The notes beneath the pieces were generated by a model. The model was not told the DNA's origin. It saw nothing but the letters and a program-made list of their open reading frames with translations, and searched no databases. A DNA stretch of 64,000 bases from Vibrio tapetis subsp. tapetis. GTDB lineage: Bacteria > Pseudomonadota > Gammaproteobacteria > Enterobacterales > Vibrionaceae. Of the stretch, positions 1-9,552 are shown in pieces. The stretch's first letter is position 1, and the number at the start of each line of letters is the position of its first letter. A program made the position numbers and the translations under genes. Location: assembly GCF_900233005.1 (NCBI RefSeq), contig NZ_LT960612.1, positions 248,001 through 312,000 of the forward strand, read 5' to 3'.

Positions 1-1826
1 TAACAGAACTGGTAATAATGTGCGCCACCAGCATTAGAAAAAGCATGGTTGAAATCGACGTCCCCTTTCCACACCGAAGACGCCGGGTAAATATCGAGTG
101 CTTCGTCAAGATAATCATCACATTGATCAGTCACCGATTTAAATATCGGATCATTTTGATACAGGTAACGCCCCATGCCTTTCCATTGCGCTCCCTGACC
201 AGTAAAGGCAAGAACCAATCGACTTGCGCCTTGCTTTAATACGCCATCAGTTAACGACGCTGTAAGCTCTTGCCAGTTATGCCCCACTGCCGCGGTACGA
301 TAGTTAAAATGATGTCGATTCCACATCAACGCGTTGCTTGCGGCACGCAGCTCAGATTGGTTTGGTCTATTTTCTGTCAGCCAAGTTTGCCACGAAGCAA
401 CTTGTTCGATTAATGACGCTTCACTTGTGCCACTAAACGTTAATAGGCTGGTATCTTGAGGCTCAATCTGTTGGGGCTGATCATCGGCTTTCAAGCGCGG
501 CGCTTGTTCTAAAATAAGGTGTGCGTTGGTGCCACCAAAACCAAGTGAGCTGATCGCTGCCCGTCGAACATCACACTCCGGCCATGTAAGCAAAGTTTTT
601 GGTAATGCAAAGTGAAACGCGTCAAGGTTCAAAGTAGGATTAGACTCGGTATTGCCTGCATTGGGTGCAATTTTTCCATGGTAAAGAGACAGCACCGTTT
701 TAATAAAACCAGCAATGCCCGCTCCTGCGTTGGCATGACCTATGTTGCTTTTTACAGCACCAAGGTATTTCGTGGACTGTGAATCCCCGTACACTTTACT
801 CAGAGCGCGAACTTCTATTTCATCGCCAAGTTGAGTCCCGGTTCCGTGTGTTTCAATGAATTGAATTTGAGCAGGCAACAGATCTGCCAACTGCAAAGCT
901 TTGTTCATCACGGCAGACTGCCCCTCAACACCAGGAGCCATAAAGTCCATCTTGGCTCGCCCATCATTATTAATTCCAGCACCACGAATCACAGCCCAAA
1001 TATGGTCACCATCATCAACGGCATCTTCCACGCGCTTTAACACTACCGTAGCCACCGCATTGCCATTCAAGGTGCCCGAAGCATCTTGGCTAAACGGTGA
1101 ACACTGCCCATCTTGAGACAAAATACTGCCTTGCTGACGAACGTAACCGACCTCTTGAGGTAAAGTTAACGCTGCCCCACCCGCAATCATCAAATCCGCT
1201 TGATAAGTCTGAAGCTGTAAGCAGGCGTTCGCGATAGCAACCAATGAGCTTGAACACGCCGTCTGAACGGTCAATGCTGGTCCAGTTAAGTTAAGTTTGT
1301 AGGCTGCCCAGGTCGCTAAAAAGTCATTACTGTTACCAGTTAGCACTTGCAATGCTTTGGCATGATGGTTTGCATCCAAATGTGCGGTAACCGTTTCCCC
1401 TAAATAACCGTTCGGATTACTGCAAGCGATGACCCCAGCGTTCAGAGTATTAAGCTTCATTGGGTTATAGCCCGCGTGCTCTATTCCTTTCCAACACGCT
1501 TGAAGGAATCGACGACATTGAGGATCCATTGTCTCTGCCTGTACTGCCGTCATTTCAAAAGCACGGGCATCAAACTGGTCTACATCTTCAATGGGCATTG
1601 ACCACGGAACATAATTTTCATCATGAGTTTTCTGTGCGGGCATACCTATTTTCGTCGCGTTGTCGGGAGAGGTATAACGCCCAGCGCTTTTTCCAGATTT
1701 TAAGAGAGACCAGAACTCATCAATGTTTTTACAGCCAGAAAATTCGCCTGACATACCGATAACGGCAACTGCCCCCAAATCGGATAAGATACTGATGTCC
1801 GCTTGAGCCTTTTTAAAATTTTCCAT
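1..1826 (-). CDS. Type I polyketide synthase, KS-AT start (partial, runs off left edge)
   Basis: This is the first 608 residues of a modular polyketide synthase, translated by eye from the minus strand. A ketosynthase fills about residues 17-440. Its active-site Cys sits in TVQTACSSSL (C191), with HGTGT near residue 325 and SNIGHANAGAG near 360, so the Cys-His-His triad is intact. An acyltransferase begins near residue 537 (AFTGQGAQWKGMGRYL), but its GHS active site lies beyond the edge. Extender specificity therefore cannot be read. The ATG overlaps the upstream NRPS stop (TAATG), so the two are translationally coupled. The PKS should accept the chain from the C-AL-KR-PCP protein and extend it by a two-carbon unit. 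Later domains, including any thioesterase, are outside the window. Family call is secure; substrate is unknown. Confidence 0.93.
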   Translation of the reverse strand, partial: MENFKKAQADISILSDLGAVAVIGMSGEFSGCKNIDEFWSLLKSGKSAGRYTSPDNATKIGMPAQKTHDENYVPWSMPIEDVDQFDARAFEMTAVQAETMDPQCRRFLQACWKGIEHAGYNPMKLNTLNAGVIACSNPNGYLGETVTAHLDANHHAKALQVLTGNSNDFLATWAAYKLNLTGPALTVQTACSSSLVAIANACLQLQTYQADLMIAGGAALTLPQEVGYVRQQGSILSQDGQCSPFSQDASGTLNGNAVATVVLKRVEDAVDDGDHIWAVIRGAGINNDGRAKMDFMAPGVEGQSAVMNKALQLADLLPAQIQFIETHGTGTQLGDEIEVRALSKVYGDSQSTKYLGAVKSNIGHANAGAGIAGFIKTVLSLYHGKIAPNAGNTESNPTLNLDAFHFALPKTLLTWPECDVRRAAISSLGFGGTNAHLILEQAPRLKADDQPQQIEPQDTSLLTFSGTSEASLIEQVASWQTWLTENRPNQSELRAASNALMWNRHHFNYRTAAVGHNWQELTASLTDGVLKQGASRLVLAFTGQGAQWKGMGRYLYQNDPIFKSVTDQCDDYLDEALDIYPASSVWKGDVDFNHAFSNAGGAHYYQFC

Positions 1827-4800
1827 TATTTATTCATCCGTCGCTTAAATCGCTCTTTGACTGACGCATTACGCACCGCGCGATTATCTTTTTCGAGTGG
1901 TTCATTTGGCGTAGTCGCCTCTTGCGGGGTGAGCCTAGTCAACATCAATGTCATTGACTGCAAGGTAGGCGCTGAGAAAAGATCCGCCATCATGACGTTT
2001 TGATATCCCAATTCCTTTTCGATAAGATGCTGAAGCTTGTAGAGCAAAATCGAGCTCCCCCCTAACTCAAAAAAGCTCTGGTTAGCTGGAATATCATTAC
2101 GCCCGAGTAGCTCCTGCCAAACCTTACGCAACGATGCTAGACTCGTTTTATTGATCCCCCCAGCCTCTGAAGGACTTAACTCAACGGTAGGTTGTACTTC
2201 GCCGTTTTTTTCTTTTGTTCCAATCAGGTAATCACCCGATGGAAGAGCAAGGAGGCTAGACAACATGTTCATGCAATCCTTAGCTTGAAGACTTTGTAAT
2301 CCAGCCTGTTTCAGCGCCGTAGTGTCCACTTCACCGACTGACATCCCAGTGTCTTCCCACGCACTCCAACCCAACCAAGAAGCTGATAATCCCTGCTCCC
2401 TAAGTCTTTCAACAGCGCTTCGTGTTGCCGCTTGTGACAAGTTGTAAGAAAGGCTTTGATGTCCCCCACGCACACCATTTAACGAACCAAACACAAGCCA
2501 TTGAATTGATTCAGAATTAATGTAACCGCGTAACAAAGAGACCAACTTTATCAAGCCTCCTTCGTTTACCGCTTTGACCTCTGAAAGTGTGGTCAGATCC
2601 AAATCATCGATGGAATCACGATGAAATTGCGCGGCCAAGTGATAAACACGTCGAGGAGCCTGCTTTAATTGCGGCGCATCGGTTCGACGCTCCTTCCAAT
2701 ACTCATCCAATGATCTCTCATCGGAAAAATCGGTACGAATCCATAGATACTGCCCTGTAAGTAATGTGTTGGTGATCTCTGGCTTGGAGCGAGAAAGCAG
2801 CACAACAAACTCACCTTGATTCACAAGTTCTTGAATAAGATGATGTGCTATGCCACCCGACGCCCCCGTTACCACTGAATAGGTGTCTGTTTTTAACGTC
2901 TGTGACTCGTTCACCTGCCGCCAATCCGTCATGAACTCGCGGTCTTCGAAACCATTCACGCCATCAAAATGAAGACGTTTGATCGTGGAATGTTTCGGCA
3001 ACGAATGAACATTCATAGGGGATTGACAGGTTACTATCTGGATCGACGTATCTATGGCCATCGACTGATATGCCTGCGCCCAAAGCTCCAGGACGGGTCC
3101 TAAAGCTCTCTCGGCTAACAGCACAAGTTGATTGATTCTTCCGTGATGAAGTGCTTGTTGAATCTCACCCTTACTACGTATTAGCAACTCAATGTCATTG
3201 GCCATCACTGCCACAACGGTTCTGTTCGAGCAGGCACGACCACCAACTAGATCAACCGTTGAAATTGGCGAAACACGTTCGATCTTTTGTTGAGGAATAG
3301 GAACAGGAAGTAGCCGAACCATCGCGATCGGGTTGTCATTTAACGCTTTTTCCAGGAGCCAGCGTTCAACCATTTTACGGCGCTGAATTTTTCCTGCGGT
3401 TGTTTTGAGAAAACCTCCATATTCAAGTATCACGAGTTCAGTCGGGTAAAATTGCAGTTTTTCACCCAACTGTCTGCGAATGCGATCTTCTAACTCATCC
3501 AAACTGCTTTGAGATGTTGCTACGTAAAATACGACCGCCGAATCCCCATGATCCTGATAGCCAACAGCAGCCACACAGGTTTCGTCAACACCATCAACCG
3601 AACCAACCAAGGCTTCAATATCATGGTTAAAGAAATTCATGCCATTAAGAACAATGCTCTCTTGCATCCTTCCGGTCAGATATAGCTCCCCCCCAGCGAT
3701 GACACCACAGTCCCCAGTATCAAACCAGCCATCTCCAACAAACGCCTTTTGATTCAATTCTGGCGATTCAAAGTACCCCATGGTGATTGAAGGACCACGC
3801 AGTTGCATTTTTCCCACTTCAAACTCTTTAACGACTTCATTGTGCTCATTCGCGATACGTATTTCGGTGTTGGCAACGGCCTTACCCAATGACACAAATT
3901 CGCTGTGCCCAATCTGGGTATATTCATCTTGGCTATCAATCGAATAACTAGGTAGTGAAAAAGCCTCACCTTGATTGATTGGTTTCGTCGAGATAACTGT
4001 GCACGACTCCGCCATACCAAAAGCAGGCGTTAAAACGTTCGACTTCAACCCCCATGGAGTAAATGCTTCAGTAAATCGGCGCACCGTTTCAGCGACCACC
4101 ATTTCACCGCCATTGATTAACTCTTTAAGTGAAGAAAGGTCATAACGTTGATTCGAGGATGTCGCTTCAGTGATCATCATTTTGTAAGCAAAGTTAGGGC
4201 ACCAACTGTGGGTCACTTTGCACTCTTCAACTAAAGCAAGCCATCGTAAAGGTGACTGGAGCACATAAGGGGTTGAAACATGCACTTGCTCGCATCCGAG
4301 GTAAGTATCACGCAGGTGCGTAAACAATAAGCCACCAACGTGATCAAATCCCATCCAATTCAGAGAGACATCCGTTGAACGTTGCTCTCGGGTTTGGGTG
4401 ATCAAATCGCAATATTCAACAATCGTTTGATGGCTTTGTTGAATGCACTTGCTTTTGCCCGTTGAACCGGACGAAAGCTGAATGATCCCAGGGCTATTCT
4501 CATCAATCGCACACTGGACGTAACTCTGTAGAGGCAAGTGGTTCGGAACCACAATCTGGACATCGTCTGTTTGTTTCAGCAAATCGGCAATAGCACCTTT
4601 TCCAGCCTCGCAACAGACGATCAACGCTTGATTGAGCTGAACAAACGCATCGTAGATTTTTGTTAAGCCTTCCTGCGTTTCCACTTGTGGTGCATTGATT
4701 GTGGCAGGTTGCCCCCCAGCTATGACCACCCCCCAAAAATTCACCAGATATTGTTGTAAATCTGCGGCAAGAACGATCACCGGACGCCCGGCATGAGACC

Positions 4801-6439
4801 AATTTTTCCCTTGTTGCAATTGCCCAGCCACTGTTTTGGCTTTTTGATAAAGTTGGGAATAAGTCAAAACACTCCGAGCCCCATCAACCGCTACGAAAGT
4901 GAGTAACTTATCTGGGTTAATTTGGGCCGTCTTTTCTAGCATTTCCGCTAGATTTTTCGGCAGATCCAACGGCTTTGGTAACTCAGCACCTTTCATCCAA
5001 GCTTGCTCAGGTTTTGGTTCAGACACCAACGAAAATTCGTTCAACGCATGCTCAAACCGCAAGAGTAAGGTATGAATCTCTGCTTCTTCATACCAATTTG
5101 GATCGTACTCCACGTTTATCGTCAATTGTCCGTTGATCGTCGCCATTTGTATCGACAGTGGCAGTTTGGCATAAGAGTTTTTCGCCGCCTCTAACGTGTG
5201 AGGAAGATCAGCATGTTCTTCGTCCCAATCGAAGCTTTGGTAGCCAATAACAACTTGTGTTAACGGATTATCATGGCCAGTTCGCTCATGTTGAACTGAA
5301 TTGACAATATGGCCAAAAGGGACTCCTTGATGAGCAATGCTCTCCAACCATTGCCCTTTAACTGATTCCATCAGCTGCTTAGCGGACGTAGTTAATAGGT
5401 GGTTTTGGGTAACGGGAACCACATTGTTGAAGTAGCCCAAACTGGATTCGATTTCGTTGTGACAATCACGATTTGCAACCGCAACCCCTAACACCATTCG
5501 GTTGCAACAATATTGACGTCCTAAGGCCAAAAACCACGCTGATAACAATGCATTAAATTGTTGGTGATGCTGAACGTGCTTTATCAAATCCATACCAATA
5601 CGGTGATCTACATGACCCGCTCGGCTGCTTTTGGGTGCTTTTCTTGTTAACCAATCATTCTGCATCGGTGCTGATGCGAGCAGAGTTTTCCAGTATTCGA
5701 GACTTTGCAGCCATTCACCTTGCCCACTAGCGTCACGTTGATACTGTGCAAAGCGATCTGAACCTGAGTGTTCTTGCACCTCGGTGGCATTTAAGTTCTG
5801 CCCGTAAGCGTGGCTTAACTGCTCGCGAAATAATGCGGAACTCCAACCATCCCAAACAATATGATGAACAATAATGACCAACCTGCTTGTTTGTTCCGTT
5901 TCAACAAAGAAAAACTGCCATAGAGGTGGCGAACTAAGATCAAACGGCGCTTGACTCACCTTTTTAAGCCAAGTGTCATAGTTTTTTTCTTGCAGCTCGA
6001 TCGATTCAAAAGGAACCTCATCGACTGCACGACGAAACATGACGACATCACCATCCTGACGCTCAAAACCACTGCGCAACGCGGGTTGCTTAGCCTGTAT
6101 AAATGCTAAGGCTTTTTTTAAACGTTCGATGTCAGGTTGTTGTTCAAAACACAGGGAAAAACACAAGTTATAACTCGCGTTAATCGAATCCTTTTGACAC
6201 AACAAATACATATTTTCTTGTGAGATAGAACATTGAGGTGTGCATTTGAGTGAAGCCTCGTCATTCGACACTGACGCTTTTAACAAGGTCACCAGTTGCG
6301 ATTTGTTTCCCTTCAAAAGATCAACTTCTTCACTGGTCAATGAACGCTGCGCTTCATAGCCCAGATTTCCATCATCAGTAATATGCAAAAAAATGCCTTC
6401 TGATCGCATTGATTGCAATAGTTTTAACGCGATTCCCAT
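1826..6439 (-). CDS. NRPS module: docking-C-AMP ligase-KR-PCP (1537 aa)
   Basis: An unusual elongation module. Residues 1-60 resemble a TubC-type N-terminal docking domain. A condensation domain follows with HHIVWDGWS near 195. The AMP-binding domain (about 490-1030) has LSSGSTGKSK near 656, but the region where amino-acid A domains carry Asp235 reads WMGFDHVGGLL, and it ends TTAGKIQRR. Those features resemble fatty-acyl or alpha-keto-acid ligases rather than amino-acid A domains. A ketoreductase follows: TGASGGI near 1192, with plausible catalytic Lys (EVKAVNEGG), Ser (FGSLNG) and Tyr (SYNLSQ). A PCP closes the protein (FFELGGSSIL near 1461). By analogy with A-KR-PCP modules of the aeruginosin type, it may load a keto acid and reduce it to a hydroxy acid; this is inference. 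It overlaps the genes on both sides by one base. Confidence 0.9.
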   Translation of the reverse strand: MGIALKLLQSMRSEGIFLHITDDGNLGYEAQRSLTSEEVDLLKGNKSQLVTLLKASVSNDEASLKCTPQCSISQENMYLLCQKDSINASYNLCFSLCFEQQPDIERLKKALAFIQAKQPALRSGFERQDGDVVMFRRAVDEVPFESIELQEKNYDTWLKKVSQAPFDLSSPPLWQFFFVETEQTSRLVIIVHHIVWDGWSSALFREQLSHAYGQNLNATEVQEHSGSDRFAQYQRDASGQGEWLQSLEYWKTLLASAPMQNDWLTRKAPKSSRAGHVDHRIGMDLIKHVQHHQQFNALLSAWFLALGRQYCCNRMVLGVAVANRDCHNEIESSLGYFNNVVPVTQNHLLTTSAKQLMESVKGQWLESIAHQGVPFGHIVNSVQHERTGHDNPLTQVVIGYQSFDWDEEHADLPHTLEAAKNSYAKLPLSIQMATINGQLTINVEYDPNWYEEAEIHTLLLRFEHALNEFSLVSEPKPEQAWMKGAELPKPLDLPKNLAEMLEKTAQINPDKLLTFVAVDGARSVLTYSQLYQKAKTVAGQLQQGKNWSHAGRPVIVLAADLQQYLVNFWGVVIAGGQPATINAPQVETQEGLTKIYDAFVQLNQALIVCCEAGKGAIADLLKQTDDVQIVVPNHLPLQSYVQCAIDENSPGIIQLSSGSTGKSKCIQQSHQTIVEYCDLITQTREQRSTDVSLNWMGFDHVGGLLFTHLRDTYLGCEQVHVSTPYVLQSPLRWLALVEECKVTHSWCPNFAYKMMITEATSSNQRYDLSSLKELINGGEMVVAETVRRFTEAFTPWGLKSNVLTPAFGMAESCTVISTKPINQGEAFSLPSYSIDSQDEYTQIGHSEFVSLGKAVANTEIRIANEHNEVVKEFEVGKMQLRGPSITMGYFESPELNQKAFVGDGWFDTGDCGVIAGGELYLTGRMQESIVLNGMNFFNHDIEALVGSVDGVDETCVAAVGYQDHGDSAVVFYVATSQSSLDELEDRIRRQLGEKLQFYPTELVILEYGGFLKTTAGKIQRRKMVERWLLEKALNDNPIAMVRLLPVPIPQQKIERVSPISTVDLVGGRACSNRTVVAVMANDIELLIRSKGEIQQALHHGRINQLVLLAERALGPVLELWAQAYQSMAIDTSIQIVTCQSPMNVHSLPKHSTIKRLHFDGVNGFEDREFMTDWRQVNESQTLKTDTYSVVTGASGGIAHHLIQELVNQGEFVVLLSRSKPEITNTLLTGQYLWIRTDFSDERSLDEYWKERRTDAPQLKQAPRRVYHLAAQFHRDSIDDLDLTTLSEVKAVNEGGLIKLVSLLRGYINSESIQWLVFGSLNGVRGGHQSLSYNLSQAATRSAVERLREQGLSASWLGWSAWEDTGMSVGEVDTTALKQAGLQSLQAKDCMNMLSSLLALPSGDYLIGTKEKNGEVQPTVELSPSEAGGINKTSLASLRKVWQELLGRNDIPANQSFFELGGSSILLYKLQHLIEKELGYQNVMMADLFSAPTLQSMTLMLTRLTPQEATTPNEPLEKDNRAVRNASVKERFKRRMNK

Positions 6440-9400
6440 TAGATAATACCTGTTTCTTTAATGCTTGATTTGACGAGATTTGTCGTCGTAAGCGTCTCGA
6501 TTAATTGGGCCATTTCGCTGAGCACAAGCGAGTCGTAAACCAGACCTAAGCGAAGTGATAACCCAAAGGTTTTATTCAATGCATTTGTTAGCGAGTTCAC
6601 CAGCAGAGAGTGGCCTCCCATGTCAAAGAAATGACTTTCTGGATCTTGTGGGTAGATACCTGTCAGCGCCTGCCAAATTTGAGCAATGTCATGTTCGCTT
6701 TTAGTCATTGCTCGCGCATCTACAGGTAAATTAGGGCGTTGCTTAAGGCAATCTGCGGCCGCCTTTAAATCGACTTTTCCCGTTGCTAGCAATGGCATTG
6801 TAGTCACGCCATGCCAAACTTGAGGGCGCATATATCGAGGTAAAAATTGTTCGGCAATACCTTGAAGTGACGTTGCACTTACGCTTTCAGGTGTATAGAT
6901 AACGCCAATACGATGCTCATCCACCATAACCACAGCCAGCTGTGTAACGGCCTCGTGCTGAACAAGGGTTTCCTTTATTTCTGCAAGGGAGACCCTCTGG
7001 CCTCTAATTTTCACTAACTGCTGCTGGCGTCCAACAAATACAACTTCGGTCGTTTCAAGATTCGCATCACCACAGTGAAATTGGGCCATATCTCCAGTTG
7101 CAAACGTCGCTTCTCCAAGTGAATTTTGAGGAAACGCGTTTTCATTGAGATAACCAGAAATGACCTGACGACCAGTAACCGATAACTCACCTTTACCACC
7201 GTGAGGTGTTAGAGCTCCCCAATTGTCGCGTAGAGAAACAGTAGTATTGAGCAGCGGCTGACCCAAAGTAACGTAAGTTCCACTTGACTCTATGCGACAC
7301 GCGAGTACATCAGCCGCCACTTCTGCGCTGCCATATACATTCCATAACTCAATATGAGGCCACAAGGTCAGTACGCGATCAGCCAAGGCCTGCGATAAGG
7401 TTTCACCACTGAGGGTCCAGTACTTAAGAGTCTGATAACACTTGTTAGACTCAGGGTCATTAAGACGGTGTTCGACCAATGTTTCCATCAGTGATGGCAC
7501 CATAACCAAACGTGTGATTTGATATTTTTCAAGGCAGTCCGCGAATGCTTCAGGCGAACACTGCGCCTGAGTTGGAATAACCGCAAGAGGAACGCCTTTA
7601 AGAAGTGGAGTAAATATCTCTGCGATAGAATCAACAAAGCTGATCGATGTTTTCAGTGCAGAGATTTCTCCAGCAACGTAAGGCATATTCTGCCAAGTCC
7701 ATGAGAATCTATTCAGTGCACCCATTTCCGTTGCCGCAACGGCTTTAGGTGTCCCCGTTGACCCAGACGTAAACGTCACATAGAGGAAAGGTTTGTTGGC
7801 CTGCGGATGAACGGTGGTCACCAAGTTTCTCTGGCTCTTAACATCCGTAGAGTCAAGATATGGCGCACCTATATCAAATGTATTACAACCTAAGACCAAC
7901 TCACATTGCGCAATCTCTACCATTTGTTTTAAGCGACCTTCAGGCAGAGTTCTTGCCAGCGGTACATAACACGCAGAAAGCTTGACGATGGCGAGCAATG
8001 ACACCAACAACTCTTCCCCAAGATCAAGGTGAACACCGACTCTTGTTTGATAACCAACACCAACAAACGCTAACTGACGCGCTAATGTCTCTGCTTTGTC
8101 ATTCAATTGTTCAAATGTGCACGTAACACCGTCATCAAAAAAAGCTGGCGCTTTAGGGGTAGCTTCAACCACTTGTTGCCATACTTCGTAGATGCTGCTG
8201 TCCACAATTGGCGTTAACGGCCCTTGCAATACCCCATGTTGATTGTGTGAGTTGTAACAAAGGGCACTTAATTGGCATGAAGGGCGAGCAATCATTTGCT
8301 TCAACACCCCCTGATATTGATCCAATAACTGACGCATACTCGATGCCGTAAATAACCCCTTTCTGAACACCAGATTAATTCGTCCTTCGCCTTTTCCTAG
8401 CTGAACATTCATTTCTAGTTCATTGGAAATCGCAGCCTGTTCCGTGGGCTTAATCACACACCCCAGCTCTCCTTCAAGAGTATTTGAATTGTCTAAAACA
8501 AAGCTGATCTGATAAATAGGATGACGACTTCCATCACCTCCAGCAGCCATCTCACTGACCACTCGTTCAAACGGAACATTTGAGTGCTTCATCGCTGAGA
8601 GTAATGTTTTAGTTTGCTCGGTAATGAGTTGCTCAACACTCCAATCCCCATTCAAACGTTGACGAACCACAATGTTATTCAGGAATAGTCCGGGAATTGA
8701 CTGCATTTGAGCGGTTGGTCGATTGGCAACATGCGTCCCAATGACAACATCATCCTGAGCGAGATATCGGCTAATTAAGAGTTGAAATGCAGCCATCATC
8801 ACAGCGAATTCCGTGGTGCTGTGCTTTTCTGAAAAACCTCGTAAAGACTCAACCATAGAAGCATCCAGTGACAATGCCTCCGTCTGGGCCGTAAAATCTA
8901 TATGTTGAGGATCAAGCTGTGTAGGCAATAACGCCGAGTCTTGAAAGTCCTCTAGCTGTGAACGCCAAAAATCGAGTTCCCCATCAACACCATTCTGCGC
9001 AGATTCCCACTCACAATAGTTGAAATAATCCGCACGTTGAGTGACTAGCAACCCTTCATCGCGGTAGCAGTCTTGCCATGCCTTCAACAGAATTTGCAAA
9101 GACCAACCATCGAACAACACGTGGTGTACGGTCAACAACAACTCACAGTGCCCTTCTTCATGATTGACCAGCAAAGCACCCCAACCCTTTCCGCTGGACA
9201 AATCCAACATTTCAGAAGCCTGCTCTTGACTAAGCTTGTCAATTTCCACTTCATTTAACGGCAGACTCTCTAACACAACGCGCGGGGTATTGGCAGTACG
9301 CACCCATTGACCATTCACCAATTTCGACTGAAACACATCAAACAGGGACAGGGTTTTCTCTAACGCACTTTTTAACCGTTCTGCTTCACAATCACGTCCT

Positions 9401-9552
9401 AAAGCAATTCTGAAAGGCAAATTGAATAGGTTTTTTCTTTGCGTCATTTGCTCAACAAAACAAATACGCTTTTGGCTTTGAGAAAGCTCAACAGAATCAA
9501 GCCGTTCTTCGGATAATGCCAAAACGTTGCTGCCAGCACTCTCTAACATCAA
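6439..9552 (-). CDS. NRPS module: C-A-PCP, predicted beta-alanine-like specificity (1037 aa)
   Basis: A condensation domain carries HHVLFDGWS near residue 145. The adenylation domain has FTSGSTGTPKAV near 595 and ends in the A10 motif ATGKVD. The PCP has FFDMGGHSLL near 975. There is no docking or thioesterase domain. The A4 region reads SFVDSIAEIF, placing Val-Asp where alpha-amino-acid domains have Asp-Xaa, and A5 reads YGSAEVAADV. Aligned by eye, the ten-residue specificity code is about VDAVTSVADK, close to the beta-alanine code VDWVISLADK. A beta-amino acid is therefore the best guess. The start overlaps the stop of the Cy-A-PCP gene (ATGA), and its own stop overlaps the next ATG, so synthesis is coupled along the assembly line. 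Domain calls are firm; substrate is inferred. Confidence 0.93.
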   Translation of the reverse strand: MMLESAGSNVLALSEERLDSVELSQSQKRICFVEQMTQRKNLFNLPFRIALGRDCEAERLKSALEKTLSLFDVFQSKLVNGQWVRTANTPRVVLESLPLNEVEIDKLSQEQASEMLDLSSGKGWGALLVNHEEGHCELLLTVHHVLFDGWSLQILLKAWQDCYRDEGLLVTQRADYFNYCEWESAQNGVDGELDFWRSQLEDFQDSALLPTQLDPQHIDFTAQTEALSLDASMVESLRGFSEKHSTTEFAVMMAAFQLLISRYLAQDDVVIGTHVANRPTAQMQSIPGLFLNNIVVRQRLNGDWSVEQLITEQTKTLLSAMKHSNVPFERVVSEMAAGGDGSRHPIYQISFVLDNSNTLEGELGCVIKPTEQAAISNELEMNVQLGKGEGRINLVFRKGLFTASSMRQLLDQYQGVLKQMIARPSCQLSALCYNSHNQHGVLQGPLTPIVDSSIYEVWQQVVEATPKAPAFFDDGVTCTFEQLNDKAETLARQLAFVGVGYQTRVGVHLDLGEELLVSLLAIVKLSACYVPLARTLPEGRLKQMVEIAQCELVLGCNTFDIGAPYLDSTDVKSQRNLVTTVHPQANKPFLYVTFTSGSTGTPKAVAATEMGALNRFSWTWQNMPYVAGEISALKTSISFVDSIAEIFTPLLKGVPLAVIPTQAQCSPEAFADCLEKYQITRLVMVPSLMETLVEHRLNDPESNKCYQTLKYWTLSGETLSQALADRVLTLWPHIELWNVYGSAEVAADVLACRIESSGTYVTLGQPLLNTTVSLRDNWGALTPHGGKGELSVTGRQVISGYLNENAFPQNSLGEATFATGDMAQFHCGDANLETTEVVFVGRQQQLVKIRGQRVSLAEIKETLVQHEAVTQLAVVMVDEHRIGVIYTPESVSATSLQGIAEQFLPRYMRPQVWHGVTTMPLLATGKVDLKAAADCLKQRPNLPVDARAMTKSEHDIAQIWQALTGIYPQDPESHFFDMGGHSLLVNSLTNALNKTFGLSLRLGLVYDSLVLSEMAQLIETLTTTNLVKSSIKETGII

